Source: Solirubrobacteraceae bacterium (lineage in GTDB: Bacteria; Actinomycetota; Thermoleophilia; Solirubrobacterales; Solirubrobacteraceae). Taken from it: a DNA stretch of 9,710 bases. Where the stretch lies: NCBI GenBank assembly GCA_016462245.1, contig JAEMTR010000044.1, forward strand, positions 1 through 9,710. Direction: 5' to 3'. The notes under the pieces are model-generated. The model was not told where the DNA came from. It did no database searches and saw only the letters and a program-made list of their open reading frames with translations. Below are positions 1 to 6,256 of this stretch, piece after piece. Position 1 is the first letter of the stretch. Every line of letters starts with the position of its first letter. Both the position numbers and the translations under genes were made by a program.

Positions 1-431
1 GGGTCCTCACCAAGCTCGCCTTCGAGCGCCTCCAGCAGCTCGTCGGCGCCGCAGAGCGAGCAGGAGATGTTGGTGCAGACGTAAACCGACTTGCGGCCGA
101 GTGGCTCCATCTCGAACATGTCGTAGAAGGTCGCGACGGCAGTCAGCGCTGCCGGCGTGCGGCCGAGCACAGCGGCGGCCTGCTCAATCCCTTCCGGCGG
201 GCACCAGCCGTAATGCTCTTGGACGGCGTAGAGAGCAGGAATGAAGGCTGAGTCGCCGACCGGGAAGCGGCGCATCCCATCCTCGATTGCGGCCCGCAGC
301 TCGGCAGGCACCGCGGTCGTCGCGGCGTCGGGAACGACGGCCGGCTCCTTATCAAGGTCGGCGGCACGGTCCCAGCCCGGAATCCGTGAATCGTTCGTGA
401 AGCGGGCAACGTGGCGCTGGACGTCGGCCAT
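1..431 (-). CDS. nuoE: NADH-quinone oxidoreductase subunit E, NuoE (partial, C-terminus outside the window)
   Basis: This is the 24-kDa thioredoxin-like [2Fe-2S] subunit of complex I, which sits on the cytoplasmic NADH-oxidising arm and carries cluster N1a. The reading frame is open from an ATG at 431 to the window edge, giving 143 residues. Residues 40-107 match the family helical domain, with landmarks PALYAVQEHYGW near 65-76 and VATFYDMF near 99-106. The first two cluster ligands are seen as C119-TNIS-C124 (Cys-x4-Cys). The second cysteine pair expected further on lies beyond position 1. C77 and C127 are additional cysteines. The ATG overlaps the nuoD stop by one base (TGATG), so translation is probably coupled to nuoD. 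About 40 low-complexity residues precede the conserved domain. Identification is firm; only completeness is unknown. Confidence 0.93.
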   Translation of the reverse strand, partial: MADVQRHVARFTNDSRIPGWDRAADLDKEPAVVPDAATTAVPAELRAAIEDGMRRFPVGDSAFIPALYAVQEHYGWCPPEGIEQAAAVLGRTPAALTAVATFYDMFEMEPLGRKSVYVCTNISCSLCGADELLEALEGELGED

Positions 432-1690
432 CAGCGATCAACCCCGCCGATAATCGGGTCGAACATCGCAACCGTTGCCAGCATGTCGGCGATCAGCCAG
501 CCTTCGGTGGCGGCCGGCGCGGCCTGCAAGTTGACGAGGCTTGGATCACGCATATGGACGCGGGCCGGCTTGCTCGATCCGTCGGAGCGGACGAAACATC
601 CCAGTTCGCCGCGGGCGCCCTCAATCGCGTAGTAGGCCTCCCCGGCCGGAACGCGCATCCCTTCAGTTACAAGCTTGAAGTGGTGGATCAAGGCCTCCAT
701 TGAGGTCGCAAGCTCGTGGCGCGGCGGCAGCGCGATCTTGCGGTCCTCAGTGATCGTCGGCCCGTCGGGGAGGTTGTCGAGCGCCTGAACAATGATCTTG
801 ATCGACTCTTTGACCTCGGCTAGGCGGACCTGGAAGCGGTCGTAGTTGTCGCCCTTCGTGCCAACCGGAATCTGAAAGTCGAAATCTTCGTAGGAGCTGT
901 AAGGCATCGTCTTGCGCAGGTCCCATGGATCGCCGGCGGCGCGTAGCAGTGGGCCGGTGACGCCGTACTCGCGCAGCTTCTCGACCGGCAGCGGGCAGAC
1001 GTCGCGCTGGCGCTGGAGGAAAATCTCGTTCTTATTCAGCAGGTCGCCGTAGGTGTCGGCGCGCTCGGGCATGATCGCGCAGAACTTGCGCACCTGCTCA
1101 ATCCACCCCTCGGGAATGTCTTCGATCACGCCGCCGATCTGGAAGTAGCGCGTGTGCATCCGCTGGCCGGATGACATCTCGAACAGGTCAAGCAGCGTTT
1201 CGCGCTCGCGGAAGCAGTACCACCAGACCGAGATCGCGCCGAGGTCGAGCGCGCTGGTACCGAGGAAGACGAGGTGGCTCATGATTCGATTTAGCTCAAG
1301 GTGAATCACTCGCAGGTATTGGGCGCGCTTTGGGATCTCAACTTCCAGCAGCGCCTCAACTGCGCCGCAATAGGCCATTGCGTTGAAGTAGTAGGAGACG
1401 TAATCCATCCGCTCAACTACCGGGATTGCCTTCCAGTAGCTCTTCTGCTCGGCCGTCTTCTCAATCCCTGTGTGGAGGTAACCGAAGATCGGCTGTAGCC
1501 GACGGATCACTTCGCCATCGAGCGTCACAAGCAGACGCAGAACGCCGTGCGTAGCCGGGTGGTGGGGACCAAGGTTGAGCGTCAAGAGCTCGCGGTCGCC
1601 TTCGAACTCGGTCGTCTCCGAGATCGTGACGCTCTCTTCCATCTTGCGGTAGGCGCTCAGCTCGCGCGCGGCAGGATCGACGGTGCTCAT
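431..1690 (-). CDS. nuoD: NADH-quinone oxidoreductase subunit D, NuoD
   Basis: This is the 49-kDa subunit of complex I, related to the large subunit of [NiFe]-hydrogenases, and it forms the quinone pocket with NuoB. The 419 residues are of usual family length. Family landmarks are GPHHPATHG at 41-49, GYLHTGIEK at 70-78, ERMDY at 93-97, the SSGQRMHTRYF stretch at 173-183, and the C-terminal run of GELG at 361-364 followed by SDGSSKP at 369-375, ending in GVDR. H48 and Y97 correspond, by motif counting, to the His/Tyr pair that holds the quinone head group in the Thermus enzyme. The nickel-binding cysteines of hydrogenases are absent, as expected. The ATG at 1690 overlaps the nuoC stop as ATGA (4 bp) and has no strong Shine-Dalgarno sequence, which suggests translational coupling. 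An in-frame ATG at 1642 (M17) is a weaker alternative start. Confidence 0.97.
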   Translation of the reverse strand: MSTVDPAARELSAYRKMEESVTISETTEFEGDRELLTLNLGPHHPATHGVLRLLVTLDGEVIRRLQPIFGYLHTGIEKTAEQKSYWKAIPVVERMDYVSYYFNAMAYCGAVEALLEVEIPKRAQYLRVIHLELNRIMSHLVFLGTSALDLGAISVWWYCFRERETLLDLFEMSSGQRMHTRYFQIGGVIEDIPEGWIEQVRKFCAIMPERADTYGDLLNKNEIFLQRQRDVCPLPVEKLREYGVTGPLLRAAGDPWDLRKTMPYSSYEDFDFQIPVGTKGDNYDRFQVRLAEVKESIKIIVQALDNLPDGPTITEDRKIALPPRHELATSMEALIHHFKLVTEGMRVPAGEAYYAIEGARGELGCFVRSDGSSKPARVHMRDPSLVNLQAAPAATEGWLIADMLATVAMFDPIIGGVDR

Positions 1691-2196
1691 TCAAACCACC
1701 GCGGAACGTTGTGTTCGTTGTGCGTAAAGAGAACCGGCTCGCCGCCGATTGGGAAGTCGCGGCGCTGCGGGTAGCCTTCGTAATCCTCTGGCATCAGGAT
1801 CCGGCGCAGGTCGGGGTGGCCATCAAAGATCAAGCCGAACATGTCGTAGGCCTCGCGCTCCTGATTGTTGGCGCAAGGCCAAGCTGGCGTAACCGACGGC
1901 AGGTGCGGGTCCTCGCTTGAGACGCGCAGCGTCAAGGCGACGCGGTCGCAGGCCTGGCGACTGAGCAGCTCGTAATCAACGCCGAGCCGTGGCTCGTTTG
2001 GGTAGTAATCGAGGCCGTGGACGCTGGCGAGAAACTCATAACCGGCGGCGCGCAGCACTTCGAGCGAGCCGACGATCGACTCCGGCCTCACCTCGATCGC
2101 AACGCGGCCGGGGCTCTCTACCGTGTCGATCACGCTCTCAGCGTCGCTTGCTTTCAGCGCGCCAACGAGGCGCTCGAGCGTGGCTGCGTCAGGCAT
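1687..2196 (-). CDS. nuoC: NADH-quinone oxidoreductase subunit C, NuoC
   Basis: This is the 30-kDa hydrophilic subunit that braces NuoD and NuoB in the connecting arm of complex I; it has no cofactor. The 169 residues carry the family signature near the C-terminus: EREAYDMFG, then GHPDLRRILMPEDYEG, then RRDFP. In the usual A-N-W-x-E-R-E motif the Trp is Asn here (ANNQERE). I chose the ATG at 2196 over an upstream in-frame ATG at 2229 because GGAGGG lies 5 nt before it and because the overlap with nuoB then shrinks from 41 to 8 bp. The 11 residues lost (SLAPAARRAP after the first Met) look non-conserved. The stop overlaps the nuoD start by 4 bp. The product is certain; the start is likely. Confidence 0.95.
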   Translation of the reverse strand: MPDAATLERLVGALKASDAESVIDTVESPGRVAIEVRPESIVGSLEVLRAAGYEFLASVHGLDYYPNEPRLGVDYELLSRQACDRVALTLRVSSEDPHLPSVTPAWPCANNQEREAYDMFGLIFDGHPDLRRILMPEDYEGYPQRRDFPIGGEPVLFTHNEHNVPRWFE

Positions 2197-2863
2197 TGGT
2201 GCCCTCCGTGCCGCCGGCGCCAAAGACATTCACTCCGGTCGCGTCGGCCGGGGCGAGCGGGTAAACCTCCTCTGTTCCTTCGGCCTCGTAGCGCTCGCGC
2301 CAACCGAGCGTCGGGTCGCCATGGACCATTGAACGGAGCTCAAGGATTCCGTGCATCAGTGCTTCCGGGCGCGGCGGGCAACCGGGCACGTGGACGTCGA
2401 CCGGCATGAACTTGTCGGCCGGGACGATCGCGTAGTTGTTGAAGACGCCCATCGAGCTTGAGCAGGCACCCATCGCAATCACGTACTTGGGCTCCAGCAT
2501 CTGGTCGTAGATGCGGCGGATAACCGGCGCCATTTTGATCGAGATCCGGCCTGAAAGGACGAGCAGATCAGCTTGGCGCGGCGAAGCGCGGAAAGCCTCG
2601 TAACCAAAGCGGGCGATGTCGAGCCGCGAGGCGGCGACGGTCATCATCTCGATCGCGCAGCAGGCCAGCCCGAAGGTCAAGGGGAAGAAGGAGTTGCCGC
2701 GCGCCCAGTCGGAAGCCTTCTCGAGCGTCGTCGTTAGAACACGCTCCTGAACGAACTCGTCGAGATCCTTGTCGTCGAGCTCGCCGCGCAGCATGTCGCG
2801 CGCGCGCAGCCCCTGGGCGCGGAACTCCTCGGCGTCGCTTGCCTTCTGGCGGATTACTTCCAT
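2189..2863 (-). CDS. nuoB: NADH-quinone oxidoreductase subunit B, NuoB
   Basis: This is the PSST subunit of complex I, which holds [4Fe-4S] cluster N2, the last electron carrier before quinone. The 224 residues are close to the E. coli length. The four N2 ligands are visible: adjacent C68-C69 in GLACCAIEMM, C134 in MGACSSS, and C162 in VPGCPPRPEAL. Other landmarks are EKASDWARGNS at 48-58, FRASPRQADLLV at 91-102, and KMAPVIRRIYDQM at 110-122. The loop between the third and fourth ligands (IVPADKF) appears one residue shorter than the common IVQGVDK form. The ATG at 2863 lies 10 bp inside nuoA and has a strong GAGGAG site 7 nt upstream. The last codons overlap nuoC by 8 bp. Confidence 0.97.
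   Translation of the reverse strand: MEVIRQKASDAEEFRAQGLRARDMLRGELDDKDLDEFVQERVLTTTLEKASDWARGNSFFPLTFGLACCAIEMMTVAASRLDIARFGYEAFRASPRQADLLVLSGRISIKMAPVIRRIYDQMLEPKYVIAMGACSSSMGVFNNYAIVPADKFMPVDVHVPGCPPRPEALMHGILELRSMVHGDPTLGWRERYEAEGTEEVYPLAPADATGVNVFGAGGTEGTNA
2202..2207 (-). promoter_or_regulatory. nuoC ribosome binding site
   Basis: GGAGGG on the minus strand, separated by 5 nt (CACCA) from the ATG at 2196. It lies inside the last codons of nuoB and decides the nuoC start in favour of 2196. The upstream ATG at 2229 has only GGAG with a 3-nt gap, which is too short to be favoured. Confidence 0.65.
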
Positions 2864-3231
2864 GTCAACGCTCCTCGGCGCCAGACGTAGCCGAAACCAA
2901 CGAGCAGCAAGACGATGAAGGTGATCGTCTCGAGCAGCGCAAAGGTTCCGAAGGCGCGCAGCTCAACGGCGATCGGGTAAAGGAATAGAACTTCGATATC
3001 GAAGAGCAGGAAGAGGATCGCGATCATGTAGAAGCTGATCCCAAAACGGAAGCCCTGTTTGATCTCCGACGGCATGCCCGATTCGTAGGGGTCGGCCTTA
3101 TGACTATTGGCTCGTGGCGGCGGCCCTAGGAGCTTATTTAGCAGGCCAAAAACGATGCCGATCGTGGCGCCGATGGCGATGAAGATCAGGGCAGGGGCGT
3201 AAGTCGACAACACAGACTGTTGTTGTATCAC
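2854..3231 (-). CDS. nuoA: NADH-quinone oxidoreductase subunit A, NuoA
   Basis: This is a small membrane-arm subunit of complex I at the junction with the hydrophilic arm, beside the quinone entry. The 125 residues show three hydrophobic helices at about 10-34, 62-86 and 95-116. Family landmarks are KADPYESGMP at 45-54, in the loop that closes over the quinone site, and FDIEVLFLYP at 77-86 with the conserved acidic D78/E80 pair. The start is the GTG at 3231, with no clear Shine-Dalgarno sequence in front. A second in-frame GTG at 3213 follows an AGGTGA motif, but with a spacing of about 14 nt; choosing it would remove six residues ahead of the first helix. nuoA is the first gene of the nuo operon and is divergent from the membrane-protein gene at 3283, only 51 bp away. 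Confidence 0.95.
   Translation of the reverse strand: MIQQQSVLSTYAPALIFIAIGATIGIVFGLLNKLLGPPPRANSHKADPYESGMPSEIKQGFRFGISFYMIAILFLLFDIEVLFLYPIAVELRAFGTFALLETITFIVLLLVGFGYVWRRGALTWK
2871..2876 (-). promoter_or_regulatory. nuoB ribosome binding site
   Basis: GAGGAG on the minus strand with a 7-nt spacer to the ATG at 2863. It lies in the C-terminal codons of nuoA and supports a fully separate initiation site for nuoB despite the 10-bp overlap. Confidence 0.65.
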
Positions 3232-3249
3232 CTAAGGGCAACGCTGAGG

Positions 3250-3259
3250 TGACCGGTCA
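3250..3259. repeat. 10-bp perfect palindrome in the nuoA divergent spacer
   Basis: TGACCGGTCA is identical on both strands and lies near the middle of the 51-bp spacer (3232-3282) between nuoA and the divergent membrane-protein gene. Dyad symmetry in such a place could be an operator serving both directions. GTGAC recurs at 3249-3253 and 3266-3270, which makes a partial direct repeat. I could not find a convincing -35/-10 pair in either direction. A 10-bp palindrome is not rare by chance, so this is only a candidate site. Confidence 0.3.
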
Positions 3260-3282
3260 GAGATCGTGACAAAGAGCTCAAA

Positions 3283-3726
3283 TTGCGACAATTAGCGGAT
3301 ATCGCGGCCTTGCTCGTCGCGGCGCTCGGCGCGCTCGGCACGCTAGCTGGCGCATGGGCATGGTGGCAAGGTTCGCTGGAGCGCGGCTTCTGGATTCTCT
3401 GGCGCGTGACGCAGCTCGCGACGACGGCATTGGCGGCCGTCGCGCTGATCGTTTTTGTTGCTGACTACAAGCCAGCCAGCGGCCTCTTCTGGCTCTACAT
3501 GCTGCTGCCGATCGCGGTCTCGATCATCGCCGAGCAGTTGCGCGCCGCGTCGGCCGACGCCGTCCTCAGCTCGCGCGATCTCGATGATGCTCAGGCCGTC
3601 GGCAAATTACCAGCTAGCGAGCAACGCCTGATCGTCGCGACAATCGCCAACCGCGAGTTAGCGGTCGCCGCGGTCGCCTGCTTCGTGATCGCATTCCTTG
3701 CACTAAGGGTGATCGCAACAGCGTGA
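3283..3726 (+). CDS. Unrecognised four-helix membrane protein
   Basis: I do not recognise a family. The 147-residue product has four hydrophobic segments at about 6-28, 38-60, 66-84 and 126-145. Between segments 3 and 4 is a roughly 40-residue polar stretch (EQLRAASADAV through ANRE), probably on one face of the membrane. No metal-binding, haem-binding or catalytic motif is seen, and there are no cysteines or histidines. The start is a TTG at 3283 preceded by AAAGAG with a 6-nt spacer; no in-frame ATG or GTG lies just upstream. The codon pattern is typical of the window, so I take the frame as real. It sits between nuoA (divergent) and a cytochrome c gene (65 nt downstream), so a link to the respiratory membrane is plausible but is inference from position only. 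Confidence 0.75.
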   Translation: MRQLADIAALLVAALGALGTLAGAWAWWQGSLERGFWILWRVTQLATTALAAVALIVFVADYKPASGLFWLYMLLPIAVSIIAEQLRAASADAVLSSRDLDDAQAVGKLPASEQRLIVATIANRELAVAAVACFVIAFLALRVIATA

Positions 3727-3740
3727 TTTGCGTGCCAACT

Positions 3741-3758
3741 TCGCTGGGCGGCCAGCGA
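3741..3758 (+). terminator. Hairpin between the membrane-protein gene and the cytochrome gene
   Basis: TCGCTGG (3741-3747) and CCAGCGA (3752-3758) form a perfect 7-bp stem with a 4-nt GCGG loop. It begins 14 nt after the membrane-protein stop and 33 nt before the preferred cytochrome start. No T-tract follows, so it may be a weak or U-less terminator, an mRNA-stability element, or chance. A longer alternative pairing joins CTTCGC (3739-3744) with GCGAAG (3784-3789), which would cover the weak ribosome site of the cytochrome gene. Confidence 0.3.
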
Positions 3759-3791
3759 TCCGAGCGGCGCTCTCGTATTATTGGCGAAGCT

Positions 3792-4226
3792 ATGTTGCTG
3801 CGCCGCTCAATGCCAATCCTTCTGATCGCTGCCGCCAGCTTCGTGCTGGCTGCCTGCGGCTCCGAAGGGAACAGCGTCAGCGGCCAATCTGCTGCGATCG
3901 AATCAGGAAGCCAGCTCTTCGCCGCGCGCTGCTCCGGCTGCCACACGCTCAGCGTCGTCGGTGCAGAAGGCTCGGCGGCGCAGGTTTCGAGCGCGGAGAA
4001 AACGAACGGGCCAAACTTCAACACGCGCAAGGAGTGTTACGAAAACGTCGTCTACGCAATCCAAAATGGCGGCTTCTCCGGTGCGATCATGCCGGCCAAC
4101 ATTGTTGTCGGCAAAGAGACCGAGCAGATCGCCGCCTTCCTCTCCAAATATGCAGGCAGCGAAGCGATGAGCGGCACTGGCAGCACGGCGAAGTGCGCTC
4201 CGAAGTCAGCCAACGCCGGCGGCTAG
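3792..4226 (+). CDS. Monohaem c-type cytochrome, predicted lipoprotein
   Basis: This is a small electron-transfer protein of the class I cytochrome c type, anchored outside the cytoplasmic membrane. From the ATG at 3792 there are 144 residues. Residues 1-22 form a lipoprotein signal peptide: basic n-region LLRRS, hydrophobic core, and lipobox LAAC with C22 as the lipidated residue. The haem site is C47-SG-C50-H51, and the likely second axial ligand is M100 in GAIMPAN, a spacing normal for small class I cytochromes. C82 and C135 are additional cysteines. The same frame extends back to a GTG at 3723 overlapping the previous stop, but this would add 23 arginine-rich residues before the signal peptide. 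Only weak GGCGAAG precedes 3792. The partner is unknown; proximity to nuo suggests a role between quinol oxidation and a terminal oxidase. Confidence 0.88.
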   Translation: MLLRRSMPILLIAAASFVLAACGSEGNSVSGQSAAIESGSQLFAARCSGCHTLSVVGAEGSAAQVSSAEKTNGPNFNTRKECYENVVYAIQNGGFSGAIMPANIVVGKETEQIAAFLSKYAGSEAMSGTGSTAKCAPKSANAGG

Positions 4227-4247
4227 AAGAGGCAGGCCTGGCGCGCG

Positions 4248-5501
4248 ATGCTGGACCTCAAGCGCCTTCGCAGTGAGCCGGACGTTGTAAGAGCAGCGCT
4301 CGAACGGCGCGGCGGCGCCGACGGGCTGGACCAAGTGATCGAACTCGACGAGCAGCGCCGCTCACTGCTGCCGCAACTTGAGGCGCTCCGCGCTGAGCAG
4401 AACGCGGCCAACGAAGCAATCTCGGCCGCCAAGGCCAGCGGCGAATCGGCCGACGAGCAGATAGCAGCGATGCAGGCCGTTGCGGCACGGGCAAAGGAAC
4501 TTGACGCTGAGCTTCAGGCCGCCGAAGCTGAACTGGACGGAGCGCTCGCGCTGCTGCCAAATCTCCCAGACGACGACGCCCCGGCCGAGGACACCGTGCT
4601 GCGCGAGTGCGGCGAGCGGCCGAAGTTCGACTTCGAGCCGCGCGACCACCTCGACCTCGCAGGCGAGCGGATCGACATGGAACGAGGCGCGCGGCTCTCC
4701 GGCGCTCGCTTCGCCTACCTGCGCGGCGAGCTAGTGATGCTCGAACTGGCTTTGGTCCGTTGGACTTTGGAGCTGCTCGGCGAGCATCACTTCGAGCCAG
4801 TAATCCCGCCCGTACTGGTTCGCGAAGAGGCGCTCCATGGAACCGGCTTCCTGCCCGACACCGAGCAGCAGATCTACCGCCTCGCCGACGATGACCTCTA
4901 CCTAGTCGGGACGAGCGAAGTGGCGCTGGCCTCGCTCCACGCCGACGAGATTCTCGATGCCGAGAAGCTGCCGCTGCGCTACGCCGGCTTCTCGCCCTGC
5001 TTCCGCCGCGAGGCCGGCTCGGCCGGGCGCGACACGCGCGGCATCTTCCGCGTGCATCAGTTCGACAAGCTTGAAATGTTCAGCTTCGTGCCGCCTGAAG
5101 ATGCCAAAGAGGAGCATCTGCGGCTGCTGGCAATCGAAGAGCAGATCCTCACAGCGCTCGGCCTCCCCTACCGCGTCGTCGACATTGCGATCGACGATCT
5201 CGGCGCCTCAGCGGCGCGGAAGTTCGACTGCGAAGCCTGGCTGCCAAGCGAAGAGCGCTACCGCGAGCTGACATCAACTTCGAACACAACCGATTTCCAA
5301 GCCCGCCGCTTGGCAATTCGGATGCGCCGCGAGGGCGGCAAGCCGGAGCTGCTGGCGACGCTCAACGGAACCGCGGTCGCAGTCGGGCGCACGATCATCG
5401 CGCTGCTTGAGAACGGGCAGCAGGCCGACGGTTCGGTCGTTCTCCCCGAGTGCCTCGTGGCTTGCGGCGCCCCGCCGGTGCTGCCTCCAGCGGGGGCCTG
5501 A
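4248..5501 (+). CDS. serS: Seryl-tRNA synthetase, SerRS
   Basis: This cytoplasmic class II synthetase charges tRNA-Ser (and tRNA-Sec where present) with serine using ATP. The 417 residues are of normal length. Residues 1-105 form the N-terminal tRNA-binding arm, opening with the typical MLDLKRLRSEPDVV and followed by two charged Ala/Glu-rich antiparallel coiled-coil helices. The catalytic domain has the serine-binding loop T222-S223-E224, motif 2 at 252-276 (FRREAGSAGRDTRG onward to QFDKLE), the SNTTDFQARR segment near 345-354, and motif 3 around 374-388 with the ATP-binding arginine in VGRTII. All key features are intact, so this looks like the housekeeping enzyme and not a homologue with another role. 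It starts 21 nt after the cytochrome stop, with GGCAGG at 4231-4236 as a distant ribosome site. No T-box or other leader precedes it. Confidence 0.97.
   Translation: MLDLKRLRSEPDVVRAALERRGGADGLDQVIELDEQRRSLLPQLEALRAEQNAANEAISAAKASGESADEQIAAMQAVAARAKELDAELQAAEAELDGALALLPNLPDDDAPAEDTVLRECGERPKFDFEPRDHLDLAGERIDMERGARLSGARFAYLRGELVMLELALVRWTLELLGEHHFEPVIPPVLVREEALHGTGFLPDTEQQIYRLADDDLYLVGTSEVALASLHADEILDAEKLPLRYAGFSPCFRREAGSAGRDTRGIFRVHQFDKLEMFSFVPPEDAKEEHLRLLAIEEQILTALGLPYRVVDIAIDDLGASAARKFDCEAWLPSEERYRELTSTSNTTDFQARRLAIRMRREGGKPELLATLNGTAVAVGRTIIALLENGQQADGSVVLPECLVACGAPPVLPPAGA
5470..5495 (+). other. Possible hairpin at the serS/pxpA junction
   Basis: CCCCGC (5470-5475) pairs with GCGGGG (5490-5495) over a 14-nt loop, entirely within the last codons of serS. 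The right arm includes the only G-rich, ribosome-site-like sequence ahead of pxpA (GGGGG, 5492-5496). Ribosomes finishing serS would melt it, so it could couple pxpA translation to serS. In GC-rich coding sequence a 6-bp pairing is common, so confidence is low. Confidence 0.2.
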
Positions 5502-5509
5502 AGCCGGCG

Positions 5510-6256
5510 ATGGACCTCAACGCCGACATGGCGGAGGGGATCGGGCCGGAGGGCTGGGCCGCCGACGCTTCGCTGCTCGACGTAGTCACCAGCGCCAACA
5601 TCGCTTGCGGCGGCCACGCCGGCGACGCGGAGACGATGCGCCGCGCCTGCGATGCGGCGATCGAGCGCGGCGTGCGGATCGGCGCCCACCCCGGCTACGG
5701 CGACCGCGAGAACTTTGGCCGCACCGAACTGGGGCTCGCGACCGGCGAGGTCGTGGCTCAGGTTGCAGAACAGATCACGCTGCTGGAATCGATTGCCGCC
5801 TCAAGCGGCAGCGCTGTCACGCACGTCAAGCTGCACGGCGCGCTCTACCACCGTGCGCTCCGCGACGACGAGCTGGCGGCGGCGCTGGCCGAGCTCATTG
5901 CCGGGCTGGCGAGCCCGCCGGTTGTGCTTGCGCCGGCGAGAGGCGCGCTGGTTGATGCTGCGCGGGCGCGCGGCCTGGGCTGCGCAGCCGAAGGCTTCGC
6001 CGACCGCGCCTATGACGCGGCCGGGCTGCTGGTTCCGCGGGATCAGCCGGGCAGCGTTCTCGGCGCCGAAGAGGCGGTTGCTCAGGCACTGCGGCTTGCG
6101 CGCGAGGGCAGCGTCATTGCCAACGACGGGACAGTCCTCCCGATTGACGTCGAGTCGATCTGTGTCCATGGCGACACGCCAGGGGCGATCGAGCTGGCAG
6201 GCGAACTGCGAGCAGCGCTCACTGGAGGCGGCATCGAAGTGAAGGCCTTCGCTTGA
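5510..6256 (+). CDS. pxpA: 5-oxoprolinase subunit A, PxpA (LamB/YcsF family)
   Basis: With PxpB and PxpC this protein forms the prokaryotic ATP-dependent 5-oxoprolinase, which opens 5-oxo-L-proline (pyroglutamate) to L-glutamate in the cytoplasm. The 248 residues match the family length. Landmarks in order are DLNADMAEG at 2-10, SANIACGGHAGD at 28-39, GAHPGYGDRENFGR at 58-71, HVKLHGALY at 105-113, and later FADRAYDA, LVPRDQPG and ICVHGDTPGA. The usual HVKPHGALY has Leu in place of Pro here. I chose the ATG at 5510 because conserved sequence begins at residue 2. The frame also opens upstream at 5450, but that would place 20 unconserved residues inside serS. The gene starts 8 nt after the serS stop and overlaps pxpB by 4 bp, so it is clearly one transcription unit with its partners. 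Confidence 0.95.
   Translation: MDLNADMAEGIGPEGWAADASLLDVVTSANIACGGHAGDAETMRRACDAAIERGVRIGAHPGYGDRENFGRTELGLATGEVVAQVAEQITLLESIAASSGSAVTHVKLHGALYHRALRDDELAAALAELIAGLASPPVVLAPARGALVDAARARGLGCAAEGFADRAYDAAGLLVPRDQPGSVLGAEEAVAQALRLAREGSVIANDGTVLPIDVESICVHGDTPGAIELAGELRAALTGGGIEVKAFA

Noticed and set aside
2197..2229. Longer nuoC start at 2229
   Set aside because: It needs a 41-bp overlap and has a badly spaced ribosome site, while the ATG at 2196 has GGAGGG at 5 nt.
4227..4247. T-box or serine-responsive leader before serS
   Set aside because: Only 21 nt separate serS from the cytochrome gene, too short for any T-box, and none of its conserved elements is seen.
3728..4276. 182-residue open frame over the cytochrome gene
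   Set aside because: It is arginine-rich, lacks any recognisable feature and lies out of frame with the CxxCH cytochrome, so it is a GC-rich shadow frame.
4248..5501. Non-canonical SerRS homologue, such as a resistance or carrier-protein-charging version
   Set aside because: The full-length tRNA-binding arm, the TSE loop and motifs 2 and 3 are all intact, so the housekeeping enzyme is the simplest reading.
5450..5509. Longer pxpA start at 5450
   Set aside because: It would add 20 unconserved residues read out of frame through the serS C-terminus; family homology begins right after the ATG at 5510.
5407..5955. 182-residue open frame spanning serS and pxpA
   Set aside because: It is a low-complexity Arg/Gly/Ala frame overlapping two confidently identified genes in another frame.
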